Shown: positions 25,801-40,200 of the stretch, one piece after another
Numbering within the stretch: position 1 is the first letter of the stretch
Layout: every line of letters begins with the position of its first letter
Source of the DNA: Sipunculus nudus
Taxonomy: Eukaryota; Annelida; Sipuncula; Golfingiida; Sipunculidae
DNA: 64,000 bases
Reading direction: 5' to 3'
NCBI GenBank assembly: GCA_026874595.1
Contig: CM049307.1
Coordinates: forward strand, 43,468,362 to 43,532,361
Translations under genes and position numbers: made by a program
Notes under the pieces: generated by a model
What the model was told of the DNA's origin: nothing
The model's input: only the letters and a program-made list of their open reading frames with translations
Database searches by the model: none

Positions 25801-28800
25801 ACTTCAGGCTTTCTCGCTTGGTTACATAAACCTTCTTTTACCGCCTGGTTCACCTTAATGTCTCGGCACTCATAAATTTCCTTTTTCACACCTGTAATTG
25901 GATAGGAGCATTCATGTAATACCTTGTTCTACCTGTCTCATGATCATTACTGTATTAATATCTTGTCAACAAAGTTAAAAGTAAGTACACTAAAACCTGA
26001 AAATTAGAACCACCAATGGGACTTTAATAAAGTGTTTGCATTTTTGAGGTGGCTATTTAAAGGAGGTCCTGAATAAATATAATAAAGAGGACAAAAATAT
26101 GTGGGACTGTAAACAAGTGGTTGTTATTCTGAGGTTATTACTGAATAGAGTTGCTCATTAGGCGACATTTTGCTGTATATTTTATCCATAGTCATACAGA
26201 TATTTGTAAATAAAATAAGTTATAATTAATAATAATAGTTTTTTAAGGAAAGAGAAAACAAATACAAATGTACTGAAAATTGCCATACTCCATCATATTT
26301 TATAGGAAATGTTTTAAAATTAGCATGTTTAAAAAGTGACATTGGTTCCATACCTTCATCACAGGTGGTGCTGCAGGATGACCATCCTTTGTCGACCCAC
26401 ACATAGCGTCCCTCTCTCCACAACGGCTGGTGACTGACCTCGTAAAGCATATCCTCAGGGACAGCGTATTGATATTGTAGCTGTAGTGGTACATCCTCAT
26501 CTGACACATAAACCTGTCAATCAAAAGTGTGCACTGCAGGTTTATTACTAAGTAATGATTCTACTATAATTTGAGGATTTGGGCATGCTTCAAATAAGTG
26601 TTATTCAACTTTGAACTTTGCTGATTCACCCCCACCCCCCTCCATATCATCAAACTCTCTCCACAACCAGATTCTTACCTGGACACTGTCCCCCCCCCCC
26701 CTCCCCCAACTGAGAAGCTTCATATCACATCCCCTTGCATTTATCAAACCTGAACAGGTGTATTTCTCACAGTTTTTCAAAGCTGCTCATTGGGGATGCC
26801 ATTTTGCATTCACATTTATACTGCTTAATAATAACAATATTAATAAGACTGATTGGCCATAATTTATTATTTGTTCAGGTCTTAACTGAACCAGAATTAA
26901 TATGATTCATTATAAATGTTTATTTTTTTGAAAGACCTCAAGAAATCTGTAAGTATTACATCTGACAGAGTTATATGTGCTTTATTATGTGACAAATATC
27001 TTAACATTATGTAACCAGAGCATGAGAGTATGCTGATAATATATTTAACCAGGTCATATTTGTATAACTATTACTGCAGAAAGACTGACTTTATAAAATG
27101 TTATCTCAGCTACATCATTGTCCAGTGTACTTGAGTTTGTCAAAATTAACTTAAGTTATTTGTAGCACTGTACTTAATTATAAATTTTACATTTGAAAAT
27201 CAGTTTAAAAACTTCTACTTTGTGCCCAGAATGTGATGTGCAATCATTCCAAGAAGTCACAGATCAAAGTCATATTTTTTACCATGAAAACCTTTGAAAG
27301 TATGCCTCTTCTATACCTTTGTTTAATGTTGCTTTTGGAAATAAAGTTTAGCCTTGAAAGCCTTTTTTCGTATGGCCTAGTTTATGGTTGTATTATTTTA
27401 TCTATTCGTACAATCATGAACACGTGTCTTTACACACACCTGGACCATCATTGGCTGGAGTAAGGGTCCTTTAGCATGAAGCGTCTGTTTTTCGTTATTT
27501 CTTGTGTAAACAAATCGTGCTCCATGTGCCACAAACTCGCCAGACTCTCCACGTTTGTCATCCCCATTCAAAAGCACGGTGTTTGCATTAATGTCCTTGA
27601 TCACTGAAGTACAGGAAATAATCACACAGGATTATGGTTTTTGTAAATATCAAGTACCTGTAATCCTTTTGTAAAAAAAAAGTTAATGACATTTAAATAA
27701 AAGAATACATGAATAACTAATTTGTGATCTTTGTGTCTACTGCATGAGTAGCTTGTAGAGAAATATGCGAGCAAAAACGTATAATAAATAAATAAATAAA
27801 AATTTGCAGAACTAGCAGGCTTTAGTTTCTGAATTTGCCAACAGGTGCCAGCACAGGTGAGGCAAGTCTTCAACAGTGACCATTCTGCCATAGCACAAAG
27901 AAGGATCTTTTGTAGTAAAATGTATTTACCAAAAGAATTAAAAGCAGATACAAAGCAACTATTTGCAAAATTAAAAAAATATTTATAAAGTGTAACTATG
28001 TGTGACATTTTGTCAGAATTAACGCAGACCATTTCTTTAAACTTAAAATTTTAAGTCTTAAAAGATTCATAAAATGTTCCCCAGATAAGGCAAGTACTCA
28101 AATTATTTTCAGCCAGCCATAGGTCAATGATGTATAATTCATATATACATACCAATATATGCTCCTCTTGATTTTAGTTCTTCAAGCGCCACATTTCTCG
28201 TTCCTTGAGGCAGGTAAAATATCTGAAAGTACCCTGGAAATAACATAGAAAGATTAAAGTTCACATCTAACTTTACCAAACACTGAAAGTTACTCATGTG
28301 TACCTACTAAATTTTACAGTTCAGGAAACTGACCATAATGCAGTACATGTGAGATAGCTACTGATTCCATTGTACTGACATATTGTAGGAACATGTTTCT
28401 CTGAACTGCTTATACATGTATATTATAATAACTTCAGTCTTGAACTGGATATGAGAAGTGAAGTATATAATATGATGTAATGAGTTTGGAATCTTGGTAA
28501 CAATATTGTGGCAAAGCCCTTGGCTTGGGCATCTCATGTAAAAGAACAGTTGAACAGATTCTTATCTCAAATTTAGTTCCCTGACGGCATGATGAATATA
28601 CTTCTAGGAAGTCTGCTGCTCTTAAGTAAATTAATCAGGGGAATCAATATTATAAACCAATGCTTACAACGGACTAATGCTTACCATAAACATGTTGGAA
28701 AAAAACATTGTTTGTATACACCACCAGGTAGCGCTATTATCACACAAAGCCACATTAAATATTGACTATACTTCAAATTCCAGTTATGATTGAAGAAAAA

Positions 28801-31215
28801 GTTTATATAAAACCAATGATGCAGCGACTATTGATTTATGTTACCTGGTTTCCTGAAAATTTCCTCTACAACTCCATTCACCTTTCTACAGGAGGACCCA
28901 TCTCCTCCACACACACCACATGCATCAGTCTCCTTCCCAGAATCCATCTTTCCATCACAACCAACTCTCTGTGAACAAAGTTATGAGGTATAGAAATAAA
29001 ATCCAAAGTGAATAAAACCACATTACACTGTCCTTAGTAAAAAGAAGTAAACATCTGATAAAAATGAGCAATTCTCCATCCTAATGTTTACAGGAAGGAC
29101 TAATATAAGGCATATTATAAACCACTTATATTGTTGCAGAAATGTGTACTCTCAGAGCAGAAAAAAAGAGGTAGTTTTGAGAGAAGCAGAATATTTTTTT
29201 TTAATTAAATTGTTTAAAATGTTTATTTAACTTAACTAATCTTTCTGTTTAAAAGTTTTATTTCAAATTTTCTATTATCAGATTATTGTATGTATAAGTT
29301 TTGTGCTTTATGTGTTGTCTGTGTCAACCTTGTATTTGAAACTCACTGTACATTTCCCATTAATACATATATGGTCCTGTAATTCGTAAGAACAAAACGT
29401 CCCATCAACCACCTCAGACTCGGTCACCAGAAGATCACGTCCATCCTCAGAAATACATGACAGCTTGCACTGACTACTGGCTGGAATTAACAAGAGAATG
29501 GCATGGTCTCCAGCATTACTTTGATGATTTGGTATTAATAAGTTATAATTGATTTAACTCCCCCTGACAGTAACTGAATAAATGGCATGCTCGACTTGCT
29601 TGTGTGGTCTAGGGATGGAGCACAAGATTCAAAACCGGGATATCTTGGTTCAAATCTCAGCTGAGGTGGTATATCAGAGATTTTTCAGGGTTGGACCCCA
29701 CCCAGGGTGCAGGCTTAATAGGAAGGCGGTGTTCACTGACAAATGAAATAAGGTCTTGGGTCTGCAGGTGCAGCAGTCACTTGGCCTGGTAAACACAAGG
29801 ATGTAAAATGGGAGGAAGTGGGTGTTACTGCCCTGTCATGTAGTCTAAAAACTTAATGGAATTCTGCAAATGTAAATATTAAATAAGCTAGCATTAAAAA
29901 ATGGGGGAAGTTACCCCCAACAACAACAATGGAGGAAGTTATCTCCAACAGCAACAACAAAATATTGATAACAAATAAATGAAAAAATAATTGTCATGCT
30001 CTCCCTGTGGATATATCCCATTAATGATATTACAGAACAATATTAAACGACTCATAATAAATACCATATATATTCTTTGTTGGTTTAGAAATCACTCACC
30101 ATTAGTATTCTCAAATGGTAGCCATTTTCTCTGGTCCTCGACTTGGAGATCATTAAACATACTACACTGCTCTGCTCTATAATCGCTGGGGCCTCCACCA
30201 CAAGCCTGGGGTACACAAAATTAGTGCCGGTATACAGTGAAAATAAAGAATATATTGTTGTAGAACATACCTGAAAGCTTAAGTGACATCCAAGTATTTA
30301 TCTAATGATAAAGGAGTGACAATAGGAACCATGATGCAGAATCTATAATCAGATCTACATAGAGACAGAGGATGACAGATACAAAATTTAATCAGTGGAA
30401 GCCTAAAGAATAAGATTTAATATACAGAAAATCATTATTAAGCAGTAGCATTCACACCCAGACCAGGCAACAATAAAACACAACTTTAATATTTGTGTTA
30501 CAGTCCTTATGCAGAGCTTTGCATTGCCGTAATTCTGTATCTCCTTCGCTGTAACTGCTGCTTTGTACAGCAAAATTCTCTATGTTTCACCACCATGACT
30601 GGCACAGGGTAAATGAGTGCAATTAGACCAATGAAAGCATGATATTGCTTTGTGTATCCAACTCCCAGGTTTTAAACCTGCACACCCTACTCTTGTTGGT
30701 TTTAATTCTTGGCCCTGTGTCAGCCCTGGTATTGGAACCTTAAGAATCTTGCAAAAAAAAAAGTAGCGGTTGTAGCAAAGTAGATCTGGAGTGACTGCAG
30801 TGTATAACAGCTGTGTAAGGCATGTGTGTTTGTGTAAGGAAACCGTGTTCCACAAAGAAAATAGAGGAGCATGAAAATGTATAAGTATTCCTCTAAATCT
30901 ACTTTGAATATATGTTAAATATGAAGTTAGTTTTACTCTGCAATTTCTCTTTATTTAATTCAAAGGGTATCATATCTTGTCAGGCAGATTTTCAAATGCA
31001 GTGCTGACATCTAGAGACTGGGCAATAAACTAACTGGGGTTCATTATTAGTCGCCTAACAGTGATGACATATTTCTAGATGCTTCAGTAGTCTAGCAAAG
31101 GGTATGAACAAGACCTGAGACACTTGGGGGCATGAGGGGTTTTATTAACACATATTTCATTCAATATCAGTTTTATTTTTTTACCCCATATAATCGGGAA
31201 TGTTAATGAAAAATG

Positions 31216-31259
<44 letters not shown>

Positions 31260-34200
31260 TGTTGCGATGTATAATTATAATGTGGTGTGCTTTACACATC
31301 TTACCTGCGAATTACACAGCTCGAAATGTTGTGAATCACCTGGACACACCTCTTCCTTCTTCTCCTTGCTGCAACACCAATGTACACACAGTGCTGTGAC
31401 AGCAATAGTACAGGTCTGACTGGCCCCAAATAACTTACTGACATGTATGTGCAAAATTAAATATAGATATAATATTACAATAAGTGAGTTAGATTAAATG
31501 CAACGTTTCAATTTTATGCTTACAATCAACAAAGTTTTGCTAAATATTTTTTAAATTTAAAACATTCTCTATCTATCTGGTCATCATCAATCTTGGTTTT
31601 ATTTGTCTACTCCTGCTAAAACATTTTCCATATAATATTTTAATGCATGTTTCTGATTTATATCGTATGATATGTTGATAACGAATATTCTTTGAATAAA
31701 TTTACCTTTATTAAGAATAGTTTAATACATTATTTAAATTAAAGCCACTGTTTTAATGTCAACAGGCAAACTTTCAGTGCGACTTCTTAGAATGTTTACG
31801 GTACAATAATATTTTTTGCATAAGTATTCCCTATACTCCAGTCAATGAGTTCACATAAGTGTGTGTTTCTGAACTGACCTGCCCATGTGACAGCCTCTGT
31901 TTCGAGACTTTACTCCACCTCCACATGTCCTTGAACAATGGCTCCACACACTCCACATGGACCAGCCTCCCTGCTCAGGCTCTTCCTCATCATTCTCCAC
32001 ACAGGCACCCTTCATGCACCACTGTGCGGAGAGTGTATTTTAAAGAAATTAATAAAAATTGTAAAAACTGCACTTTTTTGTTTATTTTTTAATAAACAAT
32101 TTTTATATGGGACCCAAAGTTTATGTGGGCCAAAATTTATTCAGCAGCTTTTTACATATGCAATTTCAATAAATTTTTTGTTTATTTTAAAAAATATATT
32201 CTTACATTCAATCAAATATTAAACCAATCAACATTCCTGCCAATACATTTTTGTTTAATAAAAGGGCTTTAGTGATAAGAAAAGTAAACACAGTAAAACA
32301 ATAAAAAAATTAAGCAATATACATATTCTGCTTTGTAATCTAATATATTCTTCCTTAAGGCATTATCAATATCAATTGTTTTCAGTAAGTTATTGGTATA
32401 TTAGCAGCATGCAAAACCAATCCCCTTCATTTGGTTAATGTTGTAAATGACTCACCTTACCAATTCCACATTTGCTTCCTGGCAGGGGAGGAGCATGTTT
32501 AGTTACACAGCGGAATGCATCTCCATTCTTGCTGCACCACAGTTTTTTACAGGGCCCAATCTTCAAAAACTGAAAAATATCAACAGTCACAATTTTAATA
32601 ATTTATTGGAATTCACAAATTATTCTTGATACATTAAGAAATTGTGAATGCCAAAGTCATGCAAAAACATGACTTATAAGAGTTCCGGCTTTGGCATAGT
32701 CTTGACTTTGCATGTAAAATTGCTTAACCACTGATAATTTTTGTGTTTCCTTTTTATCTCTCTAGACAGTAATTTATCAATGACCAATGAATTATGATCT
32801 AAGAAAGCTCATGAAACTTTTGTGTAAAACCGTACATGCCCTGTGTAAAGTAACTTTATATGATATAAGGAAAGATATAACCACTTTTGATATTCAGAAG
32901 TATCAGCATATATCTTTTTTTTTGTGCATCTCTCACTTGGTAGGAAAAATTGTTTTTACAATACTGCAAAGATTTATATATAACAATATATGAATATACA
33001 CTAATGAAATAGAACAGATACATAATCCTGAAGATAAATGACCTGGAATCTGGAAAAATGTAAGGGCTGCTTTGTTTTTGTCTCACTCACATATGAACAA
33101 AACGCATGACTTTCCCCAAATTCTTGTCGACATTGTTCGTCTAATCCCCAGACTTTACCATAAGGTTCTTCGATATCTGGCCATTCGGGTGCTGTTGTTG
33201 GTTTGTTGTTGATGCAACGTAGACTTCTGTGAATGCACAACAAATGGGATTATCTCTGATTGTTTCTGGAAAGTCAGACCATATCACTGCCACCTCAGCA
33301 AGTAACAGGAGGTGATTCTTGATAAAGAGAAAGTAAAAATAGGCCTACTACTTCAATGTCTGTCCAAATTGAACACACATTACATCTTTTGCTTCTTAAT
33401 AATGCCCAAGATTTAAAGATGAGTTCACTTTACATAGTTTTTTAGCCAAAGGTATATTATTTTTCGTTTACACATTCAGCATTTGATAAAGATTAACGTT
33501 TATGACGTAGCGCCTATAACTAGGATATAGTCTGCAAGTCTGATAAATTAAACTGATAATTTAGGCCTACATTCAATTGTCTATATACGCAAAAAATACA
33601 TATATGCTTGACATTTAACTAAATCACCCGTTTTACTCCTTGATGAAAACTATAATATGATGAATCATATTTTTTCTCAAACTGGAGCGCTATATTTTTT
33701 CCTCAAGCTGGCTTTATAAGATTTTTGTTATTGAAAAAGACCCGGATTTACGTGTGCTTCAACTACATGCACCTGTAAATAAATAGTGACTCCAGTGATG
33801 AAATACGTTTGACTTACGGGAGGTAGTGCAGCATCATATTACGACTACAGTCGGACCAGTAATAGTTGTCGTAATGCGACTCCACAAAAGACGCCATGAG
33901 TCGGCCGTCGGTGGCGTCGTCTGCGCAAGGGTTACGTACCCCGTCATGCCTTACGCCAAACCTGTATAAATCAAAGAGTAGTACAATATTTTATACGCAT
34001 TCACCGATATATTCATCTTATCATGTGTATTTCTGTGTTCTTTCTCGCTGGTTCCATTTCGCTCGTGCGGCCGCGCGGGAATTTCTTAGTATCTTTTACA
34101 ACCACCAGGGGTCAGGGCTTTAACAGCCTGAAAAGCACATATGACTGAAACGTTCCTTTACAGGAGGCCTAAGAAAATTCTGACCAATGCCTATGCAAGT

Positions 34201-37200
34201 GCACAATATGAAAGAAATCTGTCCATTAGGCCTACTGTCTGAACTGTATTACTGTATCAAGTGGCAATGATTGGGGTATTTAACGGTATAAAAAAAAAAA
34301 AGAAAAGCGCTATAGTTGTCGCCATCAGTTTCCCCTGCAAGACAAAATTTCAGATAATTAATGTTTTGTGTGATTAAAAAAAAATACCTTTTAAAGGTAA
34401 ATCTCCTTGTATATAATTACAAATCATGGTCTGCATACTCCCGGCTATCGTTTGAAATCTGGAATGTCTCGCCAAAATGAAACTGTTGATGTAGTTTTTA
34501 ATACAACTTTGAGTGGTATCACAAAACTCGTTAACATTATTAATTTTGAGATTTCGATCCATTTTATTATATTTTTCTATCTAAATGTCAGGAGAAAACG
34601 GGTCGTGATTTATTTTTTTGGCAACTTTTCCATCTTTAACTTAAAAAGATCAATTGATCGATGATATATTGATTCATGTGAAATTGCGCACTGGGTTTTA
34701 CATTGGAATGGGAGTAAAACTGGCAAAATAAAGAAAAGGTACCCATAGCCAAGATTCACACCTGAAAGCATACTCCGCACGCTGCCAATAGACAATGCAG
34801 TCGTTCCATCACCCCTACGTTTTATCCGCTGCTTTGCGTAGCAAGATTCTCCGGTTTACATCACCAGGGCTCGCACATAGAAAACAATTGTAACCAGATC
34901 ATTAAGAGCGTTGTATCGCATAGTGCATCCAATTCTAAGTTTTAAACCCCGACCCCTCGCTCTCATTTGTTGATTCCTGGTCCTGTGTCAGCCCTAGTGT
35001 TCAAACCCCGAAAAACTTGCAAATAAGCGGTTGAAAGGAGGTCTGGAACGATTGAAATGAATAACCACTGCGTGAGAGTGTAACCTGAATGCTGAAAAAT
35101 ACTTACACATGCGCCATCTCGTGGGCGATGACGAAAGCTGAAGATATGCCTTCATCCTTGATGACTGTGCAGGACCTTTTCGGGTTGCACATGCCGGTTA
35201 CCGGCGCATAACCTAAATACACACATGGAAAAAAACATTTGTTAACATTTAAGATATACATCTATTGATTTTGCTGCTTCCGTTCATATATACCTCAATA
35301 GCTCTTATATTGTGTACTACAAACAGTCAACTCAGGTGAATACACAGTTATACGTTTGTTAACATATGTATAACAACACTGGTTTATGATCTCAATATAA
35401 TGTATATATCGTTCGCATTTAGCAAACTACTTTCAGGTATATATAATGGAGGGTCAGAGTCTCTTACAGGTGAGCCCTCTCCTGAGATGACTTTTTTTTT
35501 AACATTTCAGAAATATACCGATAGTTTTGCTGCCTGAGTTCAAATATACCCCTAAAGGACCTCTAACGCTATTAACTACAAACTGGTCAAAGTTAAATCT
35601 GGTGAATACATAGCTATAAGTAAACGCAAAGCATTACGTGGTTATTAAATTAATTATATTGTCTTCTTTCACAACTTTTAGAACTGTAAAACTCATTTCA
35701 ACAAACCCTCAATTCACACTATAAAGATATACTTCCATGTGCATTTATATGCGTATGTGCGCATATAGGTCTATATCCGTGGAAAAAAATAAATGACTAT
35801 TTTCTTTTCTTTTTATTTAAACGCGTACATGCGTATATGCGTGAACCGGCAGCTGCAGACGTATATATAATGGTACAATGGATTTTGCAAGTCTTCCTCA
35901 AGAAGATGGTGGAGTGACGTCATTTTCAACCGAATGCCTAAGTTCACGCAGAACCTATTCGTGTAAATCGCTCCTGGATATACGCTGACCGACACATGCA
36001 TGGAAACATGGACACACTACAGTTACAAAAAAAATGAGTGATTTTTCATGCATATACTTATATACGCGCACATGGAAACGCCTCTTGAGGATGTCGTACG
36101 AAGTACCAAGCCTTAAGACGTACCAGCGGGTCCAATATCCTCCTTTGTAATGTAGACTGCCAAATCGTGACTCCCGTCGTGATCAAAGTACCGCCTGCTC
36201 TCTCTCCTCACCCAGGTACAGAAATGATGAAGAGACCGAATAGCATCTCCCTCTACGATCAATCTCCGGGACTAAAAAAAAGCAAATTAACTTACTAATA
36301 CATTTATCAACAATGTGACGAGATGATCCAAAGGACTTATATTTTAGATGTTTTATTTTTGTTAATTACTTATTATTCCCTTTAAATTATAAAGTAAACA
36401 CTGATCTTTCGAATGTCCGAAACATTAATGGATAATTGGCATTTTACACATTCCATTCAAAGGGATAGTAATAAAATGAGTGTTAAAATGCACACTAAGA
36501 TGTATCGACATATTTGAAACTACACATCCATGGCCACCTGCTTACGCAAATGACAACTTTTTGTTTGTTTTTTTTAACTGTTATATGTCGACAACAATTT
36601 TAAAGGTATGTCTCCAGTTGGTATTATCTGTCAGATCAGGTAGAAGAAAATTTAAAATATGTATGCATATGTATGTGTTATTTAAAACAGAGATTTGGAA
36701 ATGACGTTTACAGAAAGACCGTAAACTGGCCCAGTCAGTGCAGTGGTTAAGACTTAAATGCTGCCTCTGACAGAGCCAACAAAAACTTCCCCTCACTGTG
36801 TCGCAACGCTTCGAATAGGTAATTGCCACCTCAAGTCAATTTATATAATTAATTTATTGCTCTCTGACCAACTCATACCATTTAATGATATGAGCTATCA
36901 CTGAGTTACGTCTATCGGTACATGAAATGACGTTTTATTTTATGCATTTTAGTAGCAAACATAAATACTATAGCCCGGGCAGGCTACCCCGTCTATGACC
37001 AGCTCGATAATCAAACGTGTGGTTTTTGCAAGAAATATTTAACGTTAAAACGATATATATATAAAGTTAACTTGGTGGAAACCATGTAATATTTAAACCA
37101 GATTTTATCAGACCTTTCATTAAAATATGATGATATATAAATTAAATAAAGTAATATATATTGAATATATTGAACAGTGGTCAAGCTTACATATTCGCTG

Positions 37201-40200
37201 TAGACCTGAACGGTTTGTATAATGAAGGTTAATTGGCAACATATCCAGTGTACATATGTAATAAGTTACTTACGGTGGGCGAATCAATTATGAGCACCTT
37301 TTTGACCACCATGTTGATTTCTACACCGAGCGAGCTGTGATGGTATATTTTATTAACCTGTAATGCATATTTAAGAAACCTGCATTTTACATACACCTTT
37401 TAAAAATCTCAAAGGATATAAAAACGATCTAAAACCTTAGTCCATATAACAAACAATATCGCCTTTTCTGAAACCCATTAAACATTAATCATCTGTCATT
37501 TACTATATTCTAAATCTCAGTAAAAAAACATAAAGCAGGTATACGTTTCGTCAATAAATATGTGACAACTCTTGAGCACTTTCTATATATTTTACATTAG
37601 CAAATTTTATCAAACCTAACTCGACCTGTTCGCTGAATATTTCTACGTCATACAGCATTTCGTAGAAAGACCATTTTGTGCCTTTATTATTTATATTAAA
37701 GTCAGACAAGTGTTGAATGATTTTTATTTATTTGTACATGTTGGCGTATACGTCATAACATTGTACATGATTTAATATATTATATAATATCCATTTTGCC
37801 CCAAATACATGAAATAGACACACCAGATGCATCTGTGTCATGAGATAGAGCATGTAGAGATCCTCCCCATGGAAGTCCACCACGGCCTGGTCTATGACCA
37901 GGAGGATCTCCACGTACCGGGGACGGTAAGCCTGGCGCTTCACACGACTCGTCCGCGTATCTGACGTCACAAGAAACAATATGTTAAACTACAGGGTAGG
38001 ATTTAGAACGAGAGTAGGGGGGGGGGGGCAGTGGGTGCGCCTGCACTTTTTCAGATGAAATAAATATAAGATGTAGAATAAGCGTAATATACCGAAACGA
38101 AACGCCTAATTTTCGTCTGGTGCCGTTTCATCCCTAAACTTCTGCATGCGAATGTTTGCCCACCTTCTCGGACACTTGTGCCTGTGATAGAATGTTGACC
38201 CCATGACCCTCCACCCGTCCCATCCATTTTCCCAAGATCCTGTATATCCCTTTAACTAGAATTTGTGTGGTGTTATAAGAAAAAATGCAAAGTTTACGAG
38301 TATAGCCCGGAAAACAATAGCATATCTATTTTTTAATAATATCTAATAACTAATATCTAATGGTGACTGCATGGACTTGGCTGACACTTAAATTAATGTT
38401 TCTGAATCCATGTTATACTGCTGCGCTTGTCATCTTGTTAATAAGGGTTTTTTTGTTTCCCAGGAAAAGGAATTCAAATATATGGATTTTTTTTTAATTC
38501 TCTCTTGATATCTCCTGTTTCCTAATTTCTCACATAGAAATGAATAATTTAAGTCCACACAATATATATTTATATATTCTGTTAAAAACATGTTACCATC
38601 CATCGAAGAAGGGAATGTGTGTGCGTCATCTGCAGGATACTCAGCTCTGGGATGGTGTTTGAAGTGTGAAGGTCGTTTGGTCATGACGTAATCACCGTCT
38701 GATGAAGACCTAGATTCAGGATGTATGTAAAAATCTCCAAAAGCCGTGGCGAAAACCCCTCTCTGGAAAAGTCATTGACACGTGATTAGATTTTTTTTTT
38801 GCACGTACTCAAACTGCAAAGACTGTTTGGTTTAACTTAGCACTATGCGTTTCTGTTAAAACTAAACAAAAGCAAGAAAAAATATGTTTTTCGTTGAAAT
38901 AATGTAAATGTAAACTTCATTCACGCAAGCAAGAACTACACGTAAACTTTGTGGAGGTCAAAAAAGGAAAACCTAACACCTTTTCATAAAAAGGTGACAA
39001 AACCATGGTTATTTAAATGAAAATCATTATTTTAACTATTCCTATAACGTTAAAAAAATTAGCGGGCTGCAATCTAAAAATTTATATACAATTATTATCG
39101 GATATATAACTTATATATGATGTTCTTCATTATACTTTATAGCTACAACATGTGAAAATGAAATAATATATTTACATTTAATCAAAACTGTATAAATATA
39201 ATCCGAAATTGAATCAAATAATGCACCTCGTACAAAAGATTTAAGGGTACGTTTCATTTTATGCTCATAAAAAAAACTAAAAAACACGTCTTGTTTATTA
39301 TGAAAATTTATCTGGGAAAATATTGGCTACATACCACTTTTCCACACGTTGAGAAAATCCCAGTGGTGTTGTCAAGTCCTCTTACATGCACACTCCTGCT
39401 ACATGCATTAACTTTCTGTATTTCTGTCATATTACCCTTGGATATTTCTACAACTCCCCCGTGCATAAACCCCATAGTATCCTCTAAGTCGACGTCAAGT
39501 ATAACTCGGTGGTCACTGATGGTAAAAGCAAGACTGGGTACAAATTGTGCAGTGTCTCTTTTTCCTCTAACATTTGAGTCTATTTTATCCATGTGTATAT
39601 TCTGTGAACCCTCAAAATTCTTCAGGAAAGCTGCTACATCTGCAGAAGATGAAACCAAAACAAATCACAAATATTCATGAAGTAGTAAAGATAAGAAATA
39701 AAAAGAAATGTCATCAAGAAGATATCTGTATCATTTATTGAAATTCTCTCGAACTAACATGAATCAGGGGATAAAGGATACAGATGAACAAGCGAAAATG
39801 ACTTTTCAGGGTATAACACTAATAATTTTTGTGTATTTTTATTTCTTTCTCTGCAGCCTTGGTTGTGATGTCCATGGTAAACGCCTATTAAAAATGTCTC
39901 TATTCTGAACAAAGTGAAACCAGAAGAAAATCGATAACTATTGAAAAGCAAAAGTTGGTATAATTCAAGGGACATTGTTCGACAACAAGGAAGAAGAAGA
40001 GAAAAGAAGAAAGTTTATCCAAATTTGTGATTGCCAAACGATCATTGGAAGCCTCATCGACGACGCCTGCAACTGAACGATAATGGAAGATTGCTTATAG
40101 TGTGTGACCTTGGGAATAAGGTCAAGGTAAAAAAACAAGTGCAAGTGTGTGTCCTAGGACTAATGTTTTGCCCACATTTCAGCTTTTTAAAATCAGCCGT

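Larger units (their letters stand above)
26514..29346 (-). other. ADAMTS introns 15-18, no gene besides exons 16-18
   Basis: Introns at 26514-27439, 27604-28152, 28234-28844 and 28969-29346. They are AT-rich with a poly-C tract (26690-26701) and short A/T runs. I see no coding sequence or structured repeat. Confidence 0.7.

Noticed and set aside
30580-30855. 91-codon minus-strand open frame
   Set aside because: It lies in a dispersed repeat; the other copy (34812-35085) does not keep the frame.
36725-36825. tRNA-like head (CAGTGCAGTGGTTAAGAC ... GCTTCGAATAGG)
   Set aside because: Box A and box B are too far apart and no cloverleaf stems pair; at most an eroded SINE, with no second copy seen.
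39640-39658. Upstream extension of ADAMTS exon 3 (MVSSSA) as an alternative start
   Set aside because: It reads through the acceptor TTCTGCAG, lacks a signal peptide, and a secreted ADAMTS needs one; exon 1 at 59672 provides it.
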